Shown here piece by piece: positions 8,720-19,099 of a stretch of 64,000 nucleotides of DNA. The stretch is from Xanthomonas sp. 3793. GTDB lineage: Bacteria; Pseudomonadota; Gammaproteobacteria; Xanthomonadales; Xanthomonadaceae. How positions within the stretch are numbered: position 1 is the stretch's first letter; every line of letters starts with the position of its first letter. Below the pieces are notes generated by a model that saw only the letters and a program-made list of their open reading frames with translations, was not told the origin of the DNA and did not search any database. The stretch covers positions 496,001-560,000 of the forward strand of contig NZ_JANTYU010000004.1 of the NCBI RefSeq assembly GCF_024806835.1, read 5' to 3'. The translations under genes were made by a program, and so were the position numbers.

Positions 8720-9409
8720 ATGTTGCGCGTCGCCGTTCTCGAAGACGACGACGTGCTGCGCGAGCAGATCCTGATTCCCGGCCTGCAGGAGTTCGGATTC
8801 GCGGTCAGTGGCGCCGGCACCGCGGGGGCGCTGTACCGGCTGATGCTCGAGCAGACCTTCGACATGGTGGTGCTGGACCTTGGGCTTCCGGACGAAAGCG
8901 GCCTGAGCGTGGTTGCGCATCTGCGTTCGCTGTTCACTGGCCTGGGCATCGTGGTGCTCACCGGCAACCGCGGCCGCTCGGACCATGTGCACGCGCTGAG
9001 CAGCGGCGCCGACGCCTTCCTGCGCAAGCCCGCCGACCCTGAAATCCTGGCGCTGACGCTGCGCAACCTGTCGCGGCGATTGCGCCCGGCCGATGCCAGT
9101 GCCGTTGCAAAGCCGGCATGGCGCCTGGAATCGGATGGGTGGTGCCTGGTCGCACCGGATGCGCGCATCGTGGTGCTGACCTCGCTCGAGCGCTGCCTGA
9201 TGGGCTGCCTGGATGCACAACGCGGCCAGGCGGTGGAACGCGATGCGCTGGTGTCGGCGCTGGAAGACTGCGTCGGCGATTTCGACCTGCATCGGTTGGA
9301 GATGCTGATCCATCGCCTGCGACGCAAGGCCGCACGCATCACCGCAGCCGATGCGCCGGCGTTTCCGCTGCTGTCTTCGCGTGGAATGGGTTACCTGCTG
9401 GCCAGCTGA
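8720..9409 (+). CDS. Response regulator with winged-helix output domain
   Basis: A 229-residue two-component regulator. The receiver domain covers residues 1-118, with acidic pocket residues D9-D11, the phospho-accepting aspartate D53 in VLDLGLPD, and the conserved lysine in LRKPADP. The C-terminal half (about 130-229) resembles an OmpR-type winged helix (VVLTSLERCLMGCL, then LIHRLRRKA, ending in SSRGMGYLLA), though it is divergent. The ATG at 8720 starts directly at the receiver fold. The 3' end overlaps the convergent histidine kinase gene by 19 bases, so the pair is probably cognate despite opposite transcription. Confidence 0.9.
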   Translation: MLRVAVLEDDDVLREQILIPGLQEFGFAVSGAGTAGALYRLMLEQTFDMVVLDLGLPDESGLSVVAHLRSLFTGLGIVVLTGNRGRSDHVHALSSGADAFLRKPADPEILALTLRNLSRRLRPADASAVAKPAWRLESDGWCLVAPDARIVVLTSLERCLMGCLDAQRGQAVERDALVSALEDCVGDFDLHRLEMLIHRLRRKAARITAADAPAFPLLSSRGMGYLLAS

Positions 9410-10794
9410 TCGGCGCGTATCGATCGCGCCGGCGGCGCGGCGAGCGGCAACAGCAGGCGGATGCAGGCGCCGTCGCCCGTATTGCCGACCTCCACACGCC
9501 CGCCGGCGGCGATGACGATTTCGTTCACCACCGACAAGCCCAGACCGGTGCCCTTGCCGGCCGGCTTGGTGGTGTAGAACGGCTCCAGGATGCGCGCCAG
9601 CAACTGCTCGGGAATCCCCGGGCCGGTGTCTGCGAACTGCAGCACGACCATGCCGGCCTGCTGCTCGCCGTCGATGCGGAACAGCCCCTGCCCGTCCATC
9701 GCATCGCGCGCATTGGCGGCGATGTTGAGCAATGCCAGCTCCAGTTCGTCCAGGTCCATCGCGATCCACAGCGGCGGTCCTGGCGCGATGCCTTGCAGGC
9801 GGATCTCGTGTCCGAACAGTTGCCTGAGCGTGGGTTCGATCTCCAGCAACGCGTGGCGCGCATCGAACAGGCGCGCGATGCCGGGTTCGGCACGACCGAA
9901 GTTGAGAATCCTGCGACTGACGGTCAGCGCGCGGCGCGAGGCGGCTTCGATGTTTTCCAGGGTCTTGAGCAACGGTGCCTCGCCACGGCCTTCCAGCGCG
10001 TCGCGACGCTGCGCAAAGCCGATGATGACGTTGATCAGGTTATCGAAATCGTGCGCAACACCGGAAGCCAGACGTCCCAGCGCTTCCATCTTCTGCGTGT
10101 GCAGCAGCTGCTCCTGGACCCGCTCGCGCTCGGCCATTTCGCGCACCAGCTTGCGGTTCACCGCTTCGAGTTCGCGTCGGCGGCGTTCCGATTCCACCAG
10201 GCTGTCGCGCAGCGCGGCGATGGTGCGGTCGAGCATCAGGGTGATCAGCAGATACACCCCCACCGTCATCAGCCCCAGGCCGACATTGCCCCAGGTCGAA
10301 CGCGATGGCGCAAACCACAGCAATTGCGCGATCAAGGCCATCGCGCACACCGCCGCCAGCAGCGCAAACACGCGCCACAGATTGCGCCGACCGAGCGCCA
10401 TGCCGGCGAGCACCAGGGCAATCACCGGCATCGGATTGGTCATCAAATCGAAGATGTCAACCCGCACGTAAGTGACGAAGGTGCCGAGCAGCGCGGCGGC
10501 AATGAAGACCTTGACGCCTGCCGCGCTGCGGCCGCGACGGATCATCGGCACGCCAGCCAGCGCGCCGAACGCGGTGAGCACGGTGCCGGCCAATGCGCAG
10601 GCCAGATCGGGCCTGGCCTGCAAGCGGCCCAACCCGGCGACATACAGAAAAAATCCGACATCGCCCAGGTTGTACAGCGCGATGGCGACCAGCAGCAGCT
10701 GCAGGAAGGCCACCTGCCGTCGATCGATCGGATCCTCGCGCCAGCGCGTGGCCAACCAGCGCGGCAGGAGCCTGGATTTTGCGGCAGACAGCAT
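9391..10794 (-). CDS. Membrane-bound sensor histidine kinase
   Basis: A 467-residue inner-membrane kinase. About six hydrophobic helices occupy residues 28-188, followed by a coiled linker (about 195-235), a dimerisation domain with the phospho-accepting H248 (VAHDFDNLI; the usual second Asn is Asp here), and an ATPase domain with the N box (NIAANARDAM), the G1 box (FADTGPGIP) and GKGTGLGLS. It has no receiver domain. The N-terminal helices form an uncharacterised sensor, so no ligand can be named. The gene is tail-to-tail with the response regulator at 8720-9409, overlapping by 19 bases. Confidence 0.92.
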   Translation of the reverse strand: MLSAAKSRLLPRWLATRWREDPIDRRQVAFLQLLLVAIALYNLGDVGFFLYVAGLGRLQARPDLACALAGTVLTAFGALAGVPMIRRGRSAAGVKVFIAAALLGTFVTYVRVDIFDLMTNPMPVIALVLAGMALGRRNLWRVFALLAAVCAMALIAQLLWFAPSRSTWGNVGLGLMTVGVYLLITLMLDRTIAALRDSLVESERRRRELEAVNRKLVREMAERERVQEQLLHTQKMEALGRLASGVAHDFDNLINVIIGFAQRRDALEGRGEAPLLKTLENIEAASRRALTVSRRILNFGRAEPGIARLFDARHALLEIEPTLRQLFGHEIRLQGIAPGPPLWIAMDLDELELALLNIAANARDAMDGQGLFRIDGEQQAGMVVLQFADTGPGIPEQLLARILEPFYTTKPAGKGTGLGLSVVNEIVIAAGGRVEVGNTGDGACIRLLLPLAAPPARSIRADQLASR

Positions 10795-10997
10795 CGCGAC
10801 GGGACGTCTGTGAGTGTCTTTGCATCCTCACATTCGTGGTGAGTGGATGCAATCGTGGCTTGGTGACACGTGGCGCCGCGCCTGACTATGTTGGGTTGTC
10901 CCGCAACATGAAAATTACCGGACTCCAGGACATGTGGGGGTGTCTGAGAGCCGGAGTGCCGCGGTCGACCACTCCATCCATGCGCCAGGGAATCTCC

Positions 10998-13433
10998 ATG
11001 AGCCAGATTGATCGTCTCTCGAACCGGGCCTGCGCCCGGCACGCGACCACCACCGCGCCGCACCCCCATGCCGGCACACGTCCGCAGCGCGTGCTGCTGC
11101 ATGCCGCAGTGCTGACCGCACTGCTGCTCGGCAGCGGCACGGCGATCGCGCAGGTCGCCACCACCCAGCGCGGCGCAGGCACAGCCCATGGCCAGGACGC
11201 GACCGATGCAGCCGCCCTTGCGGTCGATCAGGACAGCGCCTCGCAAGCCGATGCCGATGCCGACCAGGACGATGCTGCCGACACCGGCAAGCATTTCCAT
11301 ATCGTCGGCGGCGCCGACGCCAGCACCGATGTGGGCGCGTTTGCCGGCGAGCCGTACGCGGTGGCGATCGGCGAAGCCAGCAATGCGCTCGGTGAGGGCG
11401 GCATCGCCCTGGGCGCCGGGGCCACGGTTACCGAGAAGTTCGCCATCGCCGCCGGCTACGCGGCGGCAGCCACCGGCGAATCGGCGGTCGCGGTCGGCGG
11501 TACCACCGATGTTTTTGACTACGACGATAGCGGCAACATTCTCGCTGTGCATGCCGAATCCACCGAAGCCACCGGCTTCGCTTCCACTGCGCTCGGCGGT
11601 GGGGCCAAGGCGCTGGATGCGCTGACCACCGCGGTGGGCAGCGGTGCAGAAGCCAGTGTCTTCGAAGCCACTGCGCTAGGACATCGTGCGCGCGCGCTGG
11701 AGCAAGGCGCCACGTCCGTGGGCAGCCGCTCGCAGGCACTCGGCTTCGGAAGCAGTTCACTCGGCAACGGCGCGCGTGCACTCGCCGACAGCACCGTGGC
11801 TGTAGGGCTCAACGCGTTCGCCAGCGGGACCGACAGCGTAGTCGTCGGTGGCATCAGCACCGCTGCGCAAAGCGCCGGTAACAGCGTCGGCATTGCTGCA
11901 GCCACCGGCACCGGCGCGATTGCCGTAGGTGCCGGTGCGCAGACGCTGTCCGACTACGCCATCGCCATCGGCTACAACGCCAACGTATTTCCCAACCTGC
12001 CGGGCAACACCGACGCGGTGGCGATCGGCCATAGCGCGGCATCGTTCGGCGCCCACTCGGTGGCGGTGGGCGGATTCGCGCTGACCCAGGACGTCGACTC
12101 GGTGGCGATCGGGCAGCGCGCGGTGACCTACACCGCCAACAGCGTGGCCATCGGTGCCAATGCCGAGACGTCCTGGTTCAACCCCAACAGCACCGCGATC
12201 GGCGCCGACACCGAGGTCAATGGCGTCGATGCCACCGCCATCGGCTATGGCGCCAAGGTCGGCGATTGGGTCGACGATGGCTGGAACCGCTCGGCCAGCA
12301 GTGCGGTGGCGTTGGGCGCGTATTCGCATGCCACGCGCAGCAATAGCGTGGCGGTCGGCGATGTCGCGTCCGGCTTGACCCGGCAGATCACCAGCGTGGC
12401 GGCCGGCAGCGAGGACACCGACGCGGTCAACCTTGCCCAGCTGCGCAGCGTGGCCACCGCCCTGGGCGCCGGCAGCGCCTTCGATCCCGGCGGCAACCTG
12501 ATCAGCGGCAGCTATCTGGTGCAGGGCAGCAGCTACGGCAACTTCGGCGAGGCGATGGGCGCCATCGATGCGGCCTTGACCGGCTTCGATGGGCGCATCG
12601 GTGCCTTGCAGAACGTCACCGCGGGCAATGTGGCGGTCGGCGGCGGCAGCCTGGCGCCGGTGGTCGGCAGCGGCACCAATGCCGTGGCGATCGGGTCGTC
12701 GGCCACCGCCAATGGCGAGAACGGCCTGGCGGTCGGCGCCGACGCGCTGGCCTACGGCCCGCAGGACACCGCGCTCGGCGCCAATGCCAGGGTCAACGCC
12801 GACGGCAGCACCGCGGTCGGTGCCAATACGACCATCGCCACCGCCGCCACCAACGCGGTGGCGGTGGGCGAAAGCGCCAGCGTTGCTGCGGCCTCGGGCA
12901 CCGCGCTTGGCCAGGGTGCGCGCGTGGACGCCGACAACGCGGTGGCACTGGGACGCGGTGCGGTGGCTGATCGCGCCAACAGCGTCTCGGTCGGCAGTGC
13001 CGGCAACGCGCGCCAGATCACCAACGTCGCCGCCGGCTCAAGCGACACCGACGCCGCCAACGTGGCCCAGCTCAATGCCGGCGACAGCCGCACGCTGAGT
13101 TCGGCCAACAGCTACACCGACAGCCGGGTGTCGGCGCTGAGCGACAGCTTCACCCAACTGCGCGATGGCAGCGAGCGGCGCTTCCAGAGCATGGATCGCC
13201 GCATCGACCGCATCGGCGCGATGAGCGCGGCGATGCTCAACATGGGCATCAATGCCGCCGGCACCCAGAGCGCGCGCGGCCGCGTGGCGGTCGGTGCCGG
13301 GTTCCAGAGCGGCGAACGCGCGCTCTCGATCGGCTACGCCAAGAAAGTGGGCGAGCGTGCCTCCTTCAGCCTGGGCGGCGCCTTCAGCGGCAGCGAGTCC
13401 TCCGCAGGACTGGGCTTCGGCCTGGACCTGTAG
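10998..13433 (+). CDS. Trimeric autotransporter adhesin (YadA/Hia type)
   Basis: An 811-residue surface adhesin, type V secretion class c. An extended signal peptide of about 51 residues has a hydrophobic core and ends in TAIAQ. The passenger is dominated by 14-16-residue YadA head repeats of the AIGxxAxAxGxxSVAVG kind (about residues 110-470 and 560-680). Neck-like motifs (TDAVNLAQL, TDAANVAQL) precede a coiled stalk near residues 690-730. The C-terminal 60-70 residues form the four-stranded membrane anchor, ending in FGLDL. The ATG at 10998 follows CAGGGA. Such proteins mediate attachment to host surfaces and biofilm formation. A subtilase gene starts 63 bases downstream. Confidence 0.93.
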   Translation: MSQIDRLSNRACARHATTTAPHPHAGTRPQRVLLHAAVLTALLLGSGTAIAQVATTQRGAGTAHGQDATDAAALAVDQDSASQADADADQDDAADTGKHFHIVGGADASTDVGAFAGEPYAVAIGEASNALGEGGIALGAGATVTEKFAIAAGYAAAATGESAVAVGGTTDVFDYDDSGNILAVHAESTEATGFASTALGGGAKALDALTTAVGSGAEASVFEATALGHRARALEQGATSVGSRSQALGFGSSSLGNGARALADSTVAVGLNAFASGTDSVVVGGISTAAQSAGNSVGIAAATGTGAIAVGAGAQTLSDYAIAIGYNANVFPNLPGNTDAVAIGHSAASFGAHSVAVGGFALTQDVDSVAIGQRAVTYTANSVAIGANAETSWFNPNSTAIGADTEVNGVDATAIGYGAKVGDWVDDGWNRSASSAVALGAYSHATRSNSVAVGDVASGLTRQITSVAAGSEDTDAVNLAQLRSVATALGAGSAFDPGGNLISGSYLVQGSSYGNFGEAMGAIDAALTGFDGRIGALQNVTAGNVAVGGGSLAPVVGSGTNAVAIGSSATANGENGLAVGADALAYGPQDTALGANARVNADGSTAVGANTTIATAATNAVAVGESASVAAASGTALGQGARVDADNAVALGRGAVADRANSVSVGSAGNARQITNVAAGSSDTDAANVAQLNAGDSRTLSSANSYTDSRVSALSDSFTQLRDGSERRFQSMDRRIDRIGAMSAAMLNMGINAAGTQSARGRVAVGAGFQSGERALSIGYAKKVGERASFSLGGAFSGSESSAGLGFGLDL

Positions 13434-13496
13434 CGCCTGCGCCGCGCCGTGCACGTCTTCCCCCTCACTCCATCGATCCTTGCGAGAGCCATTCCC

Positions 13497-15401
13497 ATGA
13501 ACAACGCTTCGCTGCCGCTCAAGTCCCTGCTATTGAGCGCAATCCTGGCCACGGCCACGTTTCAGGCCCATGCGGCCACCGATCAACTCAGCCTGCGCGG
13601 CCTGCCGGCCGCTGGCACCCCGACCACGCTCCCCACACGCCTGATCGTCAAGTACCACAGCAGCGTGCCCTCCGACGGCTCGCGCCTGTCGATCCTGTCT
13701 GCGGCCGCCAACCGCGCCGGGGTGCTGCGCGCCGCCAGCGGTGCCGCGCGCGCGACGCCGCTGAACGCACGCGTGCTGCGCCGCACCGGCACCGGCGCCA
13801 GCCTGCTGGACGTGGCGCGCACGCTGAGCAGCGGCGACCGCGACAAGCTGCTGGCCGAGCTGCGTGCCGACCCGCAGGTGCAATACGCCGAGTTCGACCG
13901 CATGCTGCGTCCGGTCGACGACTTCGCCGGACCTGCGCTCAAGGCCGGCGCCAGCGCAGTGACGCCACAGGCCACGGCCACGGCGGTCACCCCCAACGAC
14001 CGGCTGTATGCGGGATTCCAGTGGCATCTGCAGGACAGCACCGGCGGCATCCGCGTACCGGAGGCCTGGGAAACCTCCACCGGCGCCGGCGTGGTGGTGG
14101 CCGTGCTCGACACCGGCATCCTGCCCGATCATCCGGACCTGAAGCGTAACGACCACATCCTGCCGGGCTACGATTTCATCAGCAACGCCACGATCTCCCG
14201 GCGCGACAGCGACGCCCGCGTGCCGGGCGCGCTGGACTACGGCGACTGGACCGAAGAGGGCAATTTCTGCGGTCTGCCGGCAAGCCCCAGCAGCTGGCAC
14301 GGCACCCACACTGCCGGCACCGTCGGCGAACTCACCAACAATACGATCGGCGGCGCCGGCGTGGCCCACGACGCGCAGATCCTGCCGGTGCGCGTGCTCG
14401 GCCAGTGCGGCGGTACCGGTGCGGATATCGCCGATGCCATCGTGTGGGCCTCCGGCGGCCATGTCGATGGCGTGCCGGACAACACCCATCCGGCCGAAGT
14501 GATCAGCCTGAGCCTGGGCGGCTCTGGCAGCTGCGACAGCAACACCCAGAGCGCCATCGACACCGCGGTGGCCAACGGTGCGGTGGTGGTGGTGGCGGCA
14601 GGCAACGAAGCCAGCAATGCCTCGCAGTTCAGCCCGTCGAGCTGCGGTAACGTGATCACGGTCGGCGCTACCCGTATCACGGGCGGTATCGCGTTCTATT
14701 CGAACTTCGGCAGCAGCGTGGATCTGTCCGGGCCTGGCGGTGGCGCCAGCGACGACACCGGTAACAATAGCTGGGACGGGGTGGTGCTGTCGACCGGCTA
14801 CAGCGGCACGACCACACCGACGTCCGGCGAGTACGAATATGCCGGCATGGCCGGCACCTCGATGGCTACCCCCCATGTGGCGGCAGTCGCGGCCCTGGTG
14901 CAGAGCGCGCTGGCTGCATCTGGCAAGACGCCGTTGGTCCCTGCGCAGATGGAGGCCATGCTGCGCCAGACCGCGCGTGCGTTCCCGGTCCGGCCACCGG
15001 CGGGCCGATCGATCGGCACCGGCATCGTCGATGCCACTGCGGCGTTGGACTATGTGCGCAACAGCTGCAGCGGCAGCACCTGCACGCCAGTCACCGTCAG
15101 CCTGACCAACCGGGTCGCATTGACCGGCCAGAGCGGCGCGCAAAGCGACGAGAAAACCTATCGCTTCGCCGCCACCGCCGGCAGCGCCCTGAATGTGCTC
15201 AGCTACGGTGGCGGCGGCAACGTCGCGCTGTACATCGGCTTCGAGGCCGAGCCGACCACCAGCAACTACCTGCTGAAATCGGCACGCACCGGCAGCGCGC
15301 AGACGCTGCGGCTGACGGCGCCGCAGACCGGCACCTACTACATCAAACTGGTCGGCGGCGCAGGTGGCTTCAACAACGTGTCGCTGATGGCGCGGCAGTA
15401 A
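13497..15401 (+). CDS. Secreted subtilisin-like serine protease (S8) with C-terminal PPC domain
   Basis: A 634-residue extracellular endopeptidase. The signal peptide covers residues 1-26 (ending AHA), a propeptide follows to about 165, and the S8 catalytic domain spans about 190-530 with the triad D205 (AVLDTGI), H268 (WHGTHTAG) and S455 (GTSMATPH), plus oxyanion-hole N370 (AAGNEAS). A pre-peptidase C-terminal (PPC) beta domain occupies about 545-634, ending in GGFNNVSLMARQ. GAGAG lies upstream of the chosen ATG. Export is probably by Sec and then type II secretion, the normal route for such proteases in xanthomonads. Position directly behind the adhesin gene suggests coexpression. Confidence 0.95.
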   Translation: MNNASLPLKSLLLSAILATATFQAHAATDQLSLRGLPAAGTPTTLPTRLIVKYHSSVPSDGSRLSILSAAANRAGVLRAASGAARATPLNARVLRRTGTGASLLDVARTLSSGDRDKLLAELRADPQVQYAEFDRMLRPVDDFAGPALKAGASAVTPQATATAVTPNDRLYAGFQWHLQDSTGGIRVPEAWETSTGAGVVVAVLDTGILPDHPDLKRNDHILPGYDFISNATISRRDSDARVPGALDYGDWTEEGNFCGLPASPSSWHGTHTAGTVGELTNNTIGGAGVAHDAQILPVRVLGQCGGTGADIADAIVWASGGHVDGVPDNTHPAEVISLSLGGSGSCDSNTQSAIDTAVANGAVVVVAAGNEASNASQFSPSSCGNVITVGATRITGGIAFYSNFGSSVDLSGPGGGASDDTGNNSWDGVVLSTGYSGTTTPTSGEYEYAGMAGTSMATPHVAAVAALVQSALAASGKTPLVPAQMEAMLRQTARAFPVRPPAGRSIGTGIVDATAALDYVRNSCSGSTCTPVTVSLTNRVALTGQSGAQSDEKTYRFAATAGSALNVLSYGGGGNVALYIGFEAEPTTSNYLLKSARTGSAQTLRLTAPQTGTYYIKLVGGAGGFNNVSLMARQ

Positions 15402-15458
15402 GCGGCAAGCGCGCCGGGGGCGGTGTCTGCCGCCTCCGTCACCAGGCGTGCGGCTGGC

Positions 15459-16013
15459 TCAGAACGCCTCGTTCCCCAGCCGCACTTCCACGCCCAACAG
15501 CGAGGTCAACGCCAGCATCGCGTCGTCGTCGCGGCTGAGCGCGATCCAGCCGGCATAGGCATCGCCACCGGTGTTCCAGTTCCACAGCGAATACCCATGC
15601 TCGCGCAGGCGATCGAACGCCACCGCCATCAGGTCGGGCACGTCAAGATCGCGCGCGAAGTCTTCATCGTCCAGGTCGCCGCCCCAATCGATGCGCAGGT
15701 TCCAGCGCGCACTGAGTTCGTCGATGGCGGCGATGAACGAGTCGGTGTCCTTCCAGTCGACGTAGAAGCCCGAGCGCCAGTCGATCGTGTCCTTCAACGT
15801 CCACAGCCAGGCGTCGTCTTCATCGTCCGCGTCCGCCTCGGCCTGCGCCTCGCGCCAGCTGTCGAACTGGCTCAGTGCGGTGTCTTCGTCGCCAGGATTG
15901 ATCAGGACCAGCAGGTTCCAGACCCGCGCAGGATGATCGTCGACGTCGTCGCCTTCCTCCAGATCGGAAGGCAGGCCGTCATCGTCTTCGTAATCGGCAC
16001 TGTTGTCGGGCAT
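15459..16013 (-). CDS. Acidic hypothetical protein (possibly DUF6630)
   Basis: A 184-residue, strongly acidic cytoplasmic protein. The first 30 residues are mostly Asp/Glu; the rest looks like one alpha/beta domain (VWNLLVLINPGDEDTA, DWRSGFYVDWKDTDSF, WNWNTGGDAYAGWIAL). It resembles proteins annotated DUF6630, but that name is from memory and uncertain. No catalytic motif is visible. It stands alone, convergent with the subtilase gene. Confidence 0.75.
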   Translation of the reverse strand: MPDNSADYEDDDGLPSDLEEGDDVDDHPARVWNLLVLINPGDEDTALSQFDSWREAQAEADADDEDDAWLWTLKDTIDWRSGFYVDWKDTDSFIAAIDELSARWNLRIDWGGDLDDEDFARDLDVPDLMAVAFDRLREHGYSLWNWNTGGDAYAGWIALSRDDDAMLALTSLLGVEVRLGNEAF

Positions 16014-16177
16014 GGCGGAGTCTCGCAGAAAGATTCAGCGTGAAGTGTGCCGCCTGGCGCGCGCCAAGCAAACCGTCTCCGCCCATGCGGCCGCCTGCCA
16101 GGGGCTGGTCATCGCGGCGCAGGCCCGTATCCTGTGCGGCCGAAGACGGCCATCCGGCCCGTCATGACGCCTTTCCC

Positions 16178-16444
16178 ATGAGCGATACCCCTCCCGATCA
16201 TCTGGCCATCGACCCACGCAGCCCGTTCCACGATGCCGACGCCCTCAACCGCGGCATCGGCGTGCGCTTCAACGGTGTCGAACGCGACAACGTGGAGGAA
16301 TACTCGGTGAGCGAAGGCTGGATCAAGGTGCAGGTCGGCAAGGCGCGCGACCGTCGCGGCAACCCGATGACGATGAAGGTCAAGGGCGAGGTGGTGGCCT
16401 ACTTCCTGGACACCAAGCACGACGCCAAGCCTGCTGCCGAGTAA
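16178..16444 (+). CDS. DUF3297 family protein
   Basis: An 88-residue protein matching the small DUF3297 family: MSDTPPDHLAIDPRSPF, GIGVRFNGVERDNVEEY, EGWIKVQVGKARDRRGNPM and a C-terminal lysine-rich tail. The family is widespread in proteobacteria; its function is not established. It is probably monocistronic. The start is the ATG that gives the standard family N-terminus. Confidence 0.88.
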   Translation: MSDTPPDHLAIDPRSPFHDADALNRGIGVRFNGVERDNVEEYSVSEGWIKVQVGKARDRRGNPMTMKVKGEVVAYFLDTKHDAKPAAE

Positions 16445-16952
16445 CAGCGGCTGACCAAACTACTTCACGCTGTTCAATCGCAGAGCTGCTGAGCGGCGAC
16501 TTGGCTGCAGGGTCCTTGCCCGCCCGCCATCGCGGGACACGCCGCAAGTCCGTTCGTGTAGCAGCGATGACTGCCGTATTAGCAGCTGATCTGCGACTTG
16601 GCTGCAGGGCCCTTGCCCGCCCACCATCGCAGGACACGCCGCAAGTATGTTCATGTAGGCGCTTACGCGGCACCCCTGCCGCGTAAGGTCCCGCTACGGT
16701 GGGCGGGCAAGGACCAGTCACGATGGTCGGTGTTCATGGCTTTCAAGCAAGCAGCAGACTTTCTGGTGCGGTGTCCTCACCGATTGCGGGACCGTGTGGC
16801 GGCATGGATGCCGCCACCGAGCCTATAGGGACGTACTTGCGGCGTGTCCCGCGAGCGGTGAGGGCACCGCGCCCTCGACCTACTCAGCGTTTGACCTGGA
16901 CTTGCGACAGCATTCAGCAAGACGCGGCCGACAACACCACTGCATTCACCAC
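16445..16952. repeat. Intergenic repeat cluster, 97-bp spaced direct repeats plus inverted pieces
   Basis: No gene is seen in about 500 bases. Two direct copies of a 66-base unit start at 16496 and 16593 (each GCGACTTGGCTGCAGGG, then CCTTGCCCGCC and GGACACGCCGCAAGT). The CCTTGCCCGCC piece recurs inverted at about 16700-16712, and the CACGCCGCAAGT piece recurs inverted at about 16848-16861. A perfect 11-bp hairpin (CTTACGCGGCA / TGCCGCGTAAG, 4-base loop) lies at 16662-16687. This resembles nested copies of dispersed palindromic intergenic elements. Confidence 0.8.
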
Positions 16953-17710
16953 TCACGCCTTGAGCCGATAGCCGCTGCGGAAGATCGCCGCCACCACGCC
17001 CAGGCACACGATCAGGAACAGGAAGGTCATGCCGGTGCTCACTGCGATGTGCACGTCGGCCTTGCCGTAGAAACTCCAGCGGAACCCGCTGATCAGATAC
17101 ACCACCGGGTTGAACAAGGTGACCTTCTGCCAGACCGGCGGCAGCATGTTGATCGAGTAGAAACTGCCGCCCAGGAAGGTCAGCGGCGTCACCACCATCA
17201 GCGGGATCACCTGCAGCTTTTCGAAGCCGTTGGCCCAGATGCCGATGATGAAACCGAACAGGCTGAAGGTCAGCGCTGTGAGCACCAGAAAACCCAGCAT
17301 CCACACCGGGTGGGCGATCTCGTAGGGCACGAACAGCCGCGCGGTGAGCAGGATCAGCAAGCCCAGCATCACCGACTTGCTGGCGGCCGCGCCCACGTAG
17401 CCGATCACGATCTCCCACCATGCCACCGGCGCCGAGAGCACCTCGTAGATGGTGCCTGCCCAGCGCGGCATGTAGATGCCGAACGAGGCATTGGAGATGC
17501 TCTCGTTGAGCAATGACAACATCACCAGGCCGGGAATGATGAAGGCACCGTAGCTGATGCCGTCGATATCGCCCATGCGCGAGCCGATCGCTGCACCGAA
17601 CACCACGAAATACAGCGAGGTCGACAACACCGGCGAGGCGATCGACTGGGTCAGCGTGCGGAACGCGCGCGCCATTTCGAAACGATAGATCGCCGCAATC
17701 GCATGCAGGT

Positions 17711-17714
<4 letters not shown>
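16953..17714 (-). CDS. ABC-2 type transporter permease (YadH-like)
   Basis: A 253-residue inner-membrane protein with about six helices and the ABC-2 permease fold: cytoplasmic N-terminus, [15 protein letters not shown] coupling region, then [13 protein letters not shown] and the [15 protein letters not shown] segment typical of YadH/NodJ relatives. It pairs with the ATPase gene directly upstream, overlapping it by four bases (ATGA), so the two form one exporter. The substrate is unknown; relatives move drugs, polysaccharides or lipids. Confidence 0.93.
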
Positions 17715-18655
<941 letters not shown>

Positions 18656-19099
18656 GGGCTGTGCACGGCAACGATAAGCGCCACAGGGTAGGCCGCGTGC
18701 CGTGACGATGGGAGGGGGTCTGGTGGGATGGTGTCTCCCGACCCTTGATGTACCTGGTGCCTGGTGCACACGGACAGGACCGGCAGGTTGCGCGTTGCGT
18801 CGGCTCAAGAGCTGCAATGCTTACATCCTTGTGACGCGCGCGGTGTCGTAGGAGCGCACCTGGGCGCGACGGGGACTGTCCAGAAAACGCCTCTCGCGCC
18901 CGGGTGCGCTCCTGGCGCAGCCGTCGTCATCGCCCTGGCCGCTGCGATTTCCGATTCCCGAGCCAGCACGCCGGGACGTGTATCGGGACAGCCCGGTCGC
19001 GCCCGGGTGCGCTCCTACGGCGGCCGCTTTCATTGCCCGGGCTTTTGCTTTTTACAAATCCCGATTCCCGAATCCCGAATCCCGCGCGCGTCAGCGCGC
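18656..19099. repeat. Intergenic region with three arms of an inverted repeat and a GATTCCCG iteration
   Basis: No gene is seen. GTAGGAGCGCACCTGGGCGC at 18848 is matched, inverted, by CGCGCCCGGGTGCGCTCCT at about 18896-18914, and again by CGCGCCCGGGTGCGCTCCTA near 19000-19018. Near 19059-19085 the short iteration GATTCCCGAATCCCGAATCCC abuts the antiporter 3' end. The arms could form large cruciform or hairpin structures and look like a dispersed REP-type element. Confidence 0.75.

Noticed and set aside
13530-15143. 537-codon open frame antisense to the subtilase gene
   Set aside because: Shadow of a high-GC gene with intact catalytic triad on the other strand.
16445-16952. CRISPR array
   Set aside because: Units are long, only two are direct, some are inverted, and there are no unique equal-length spacers.
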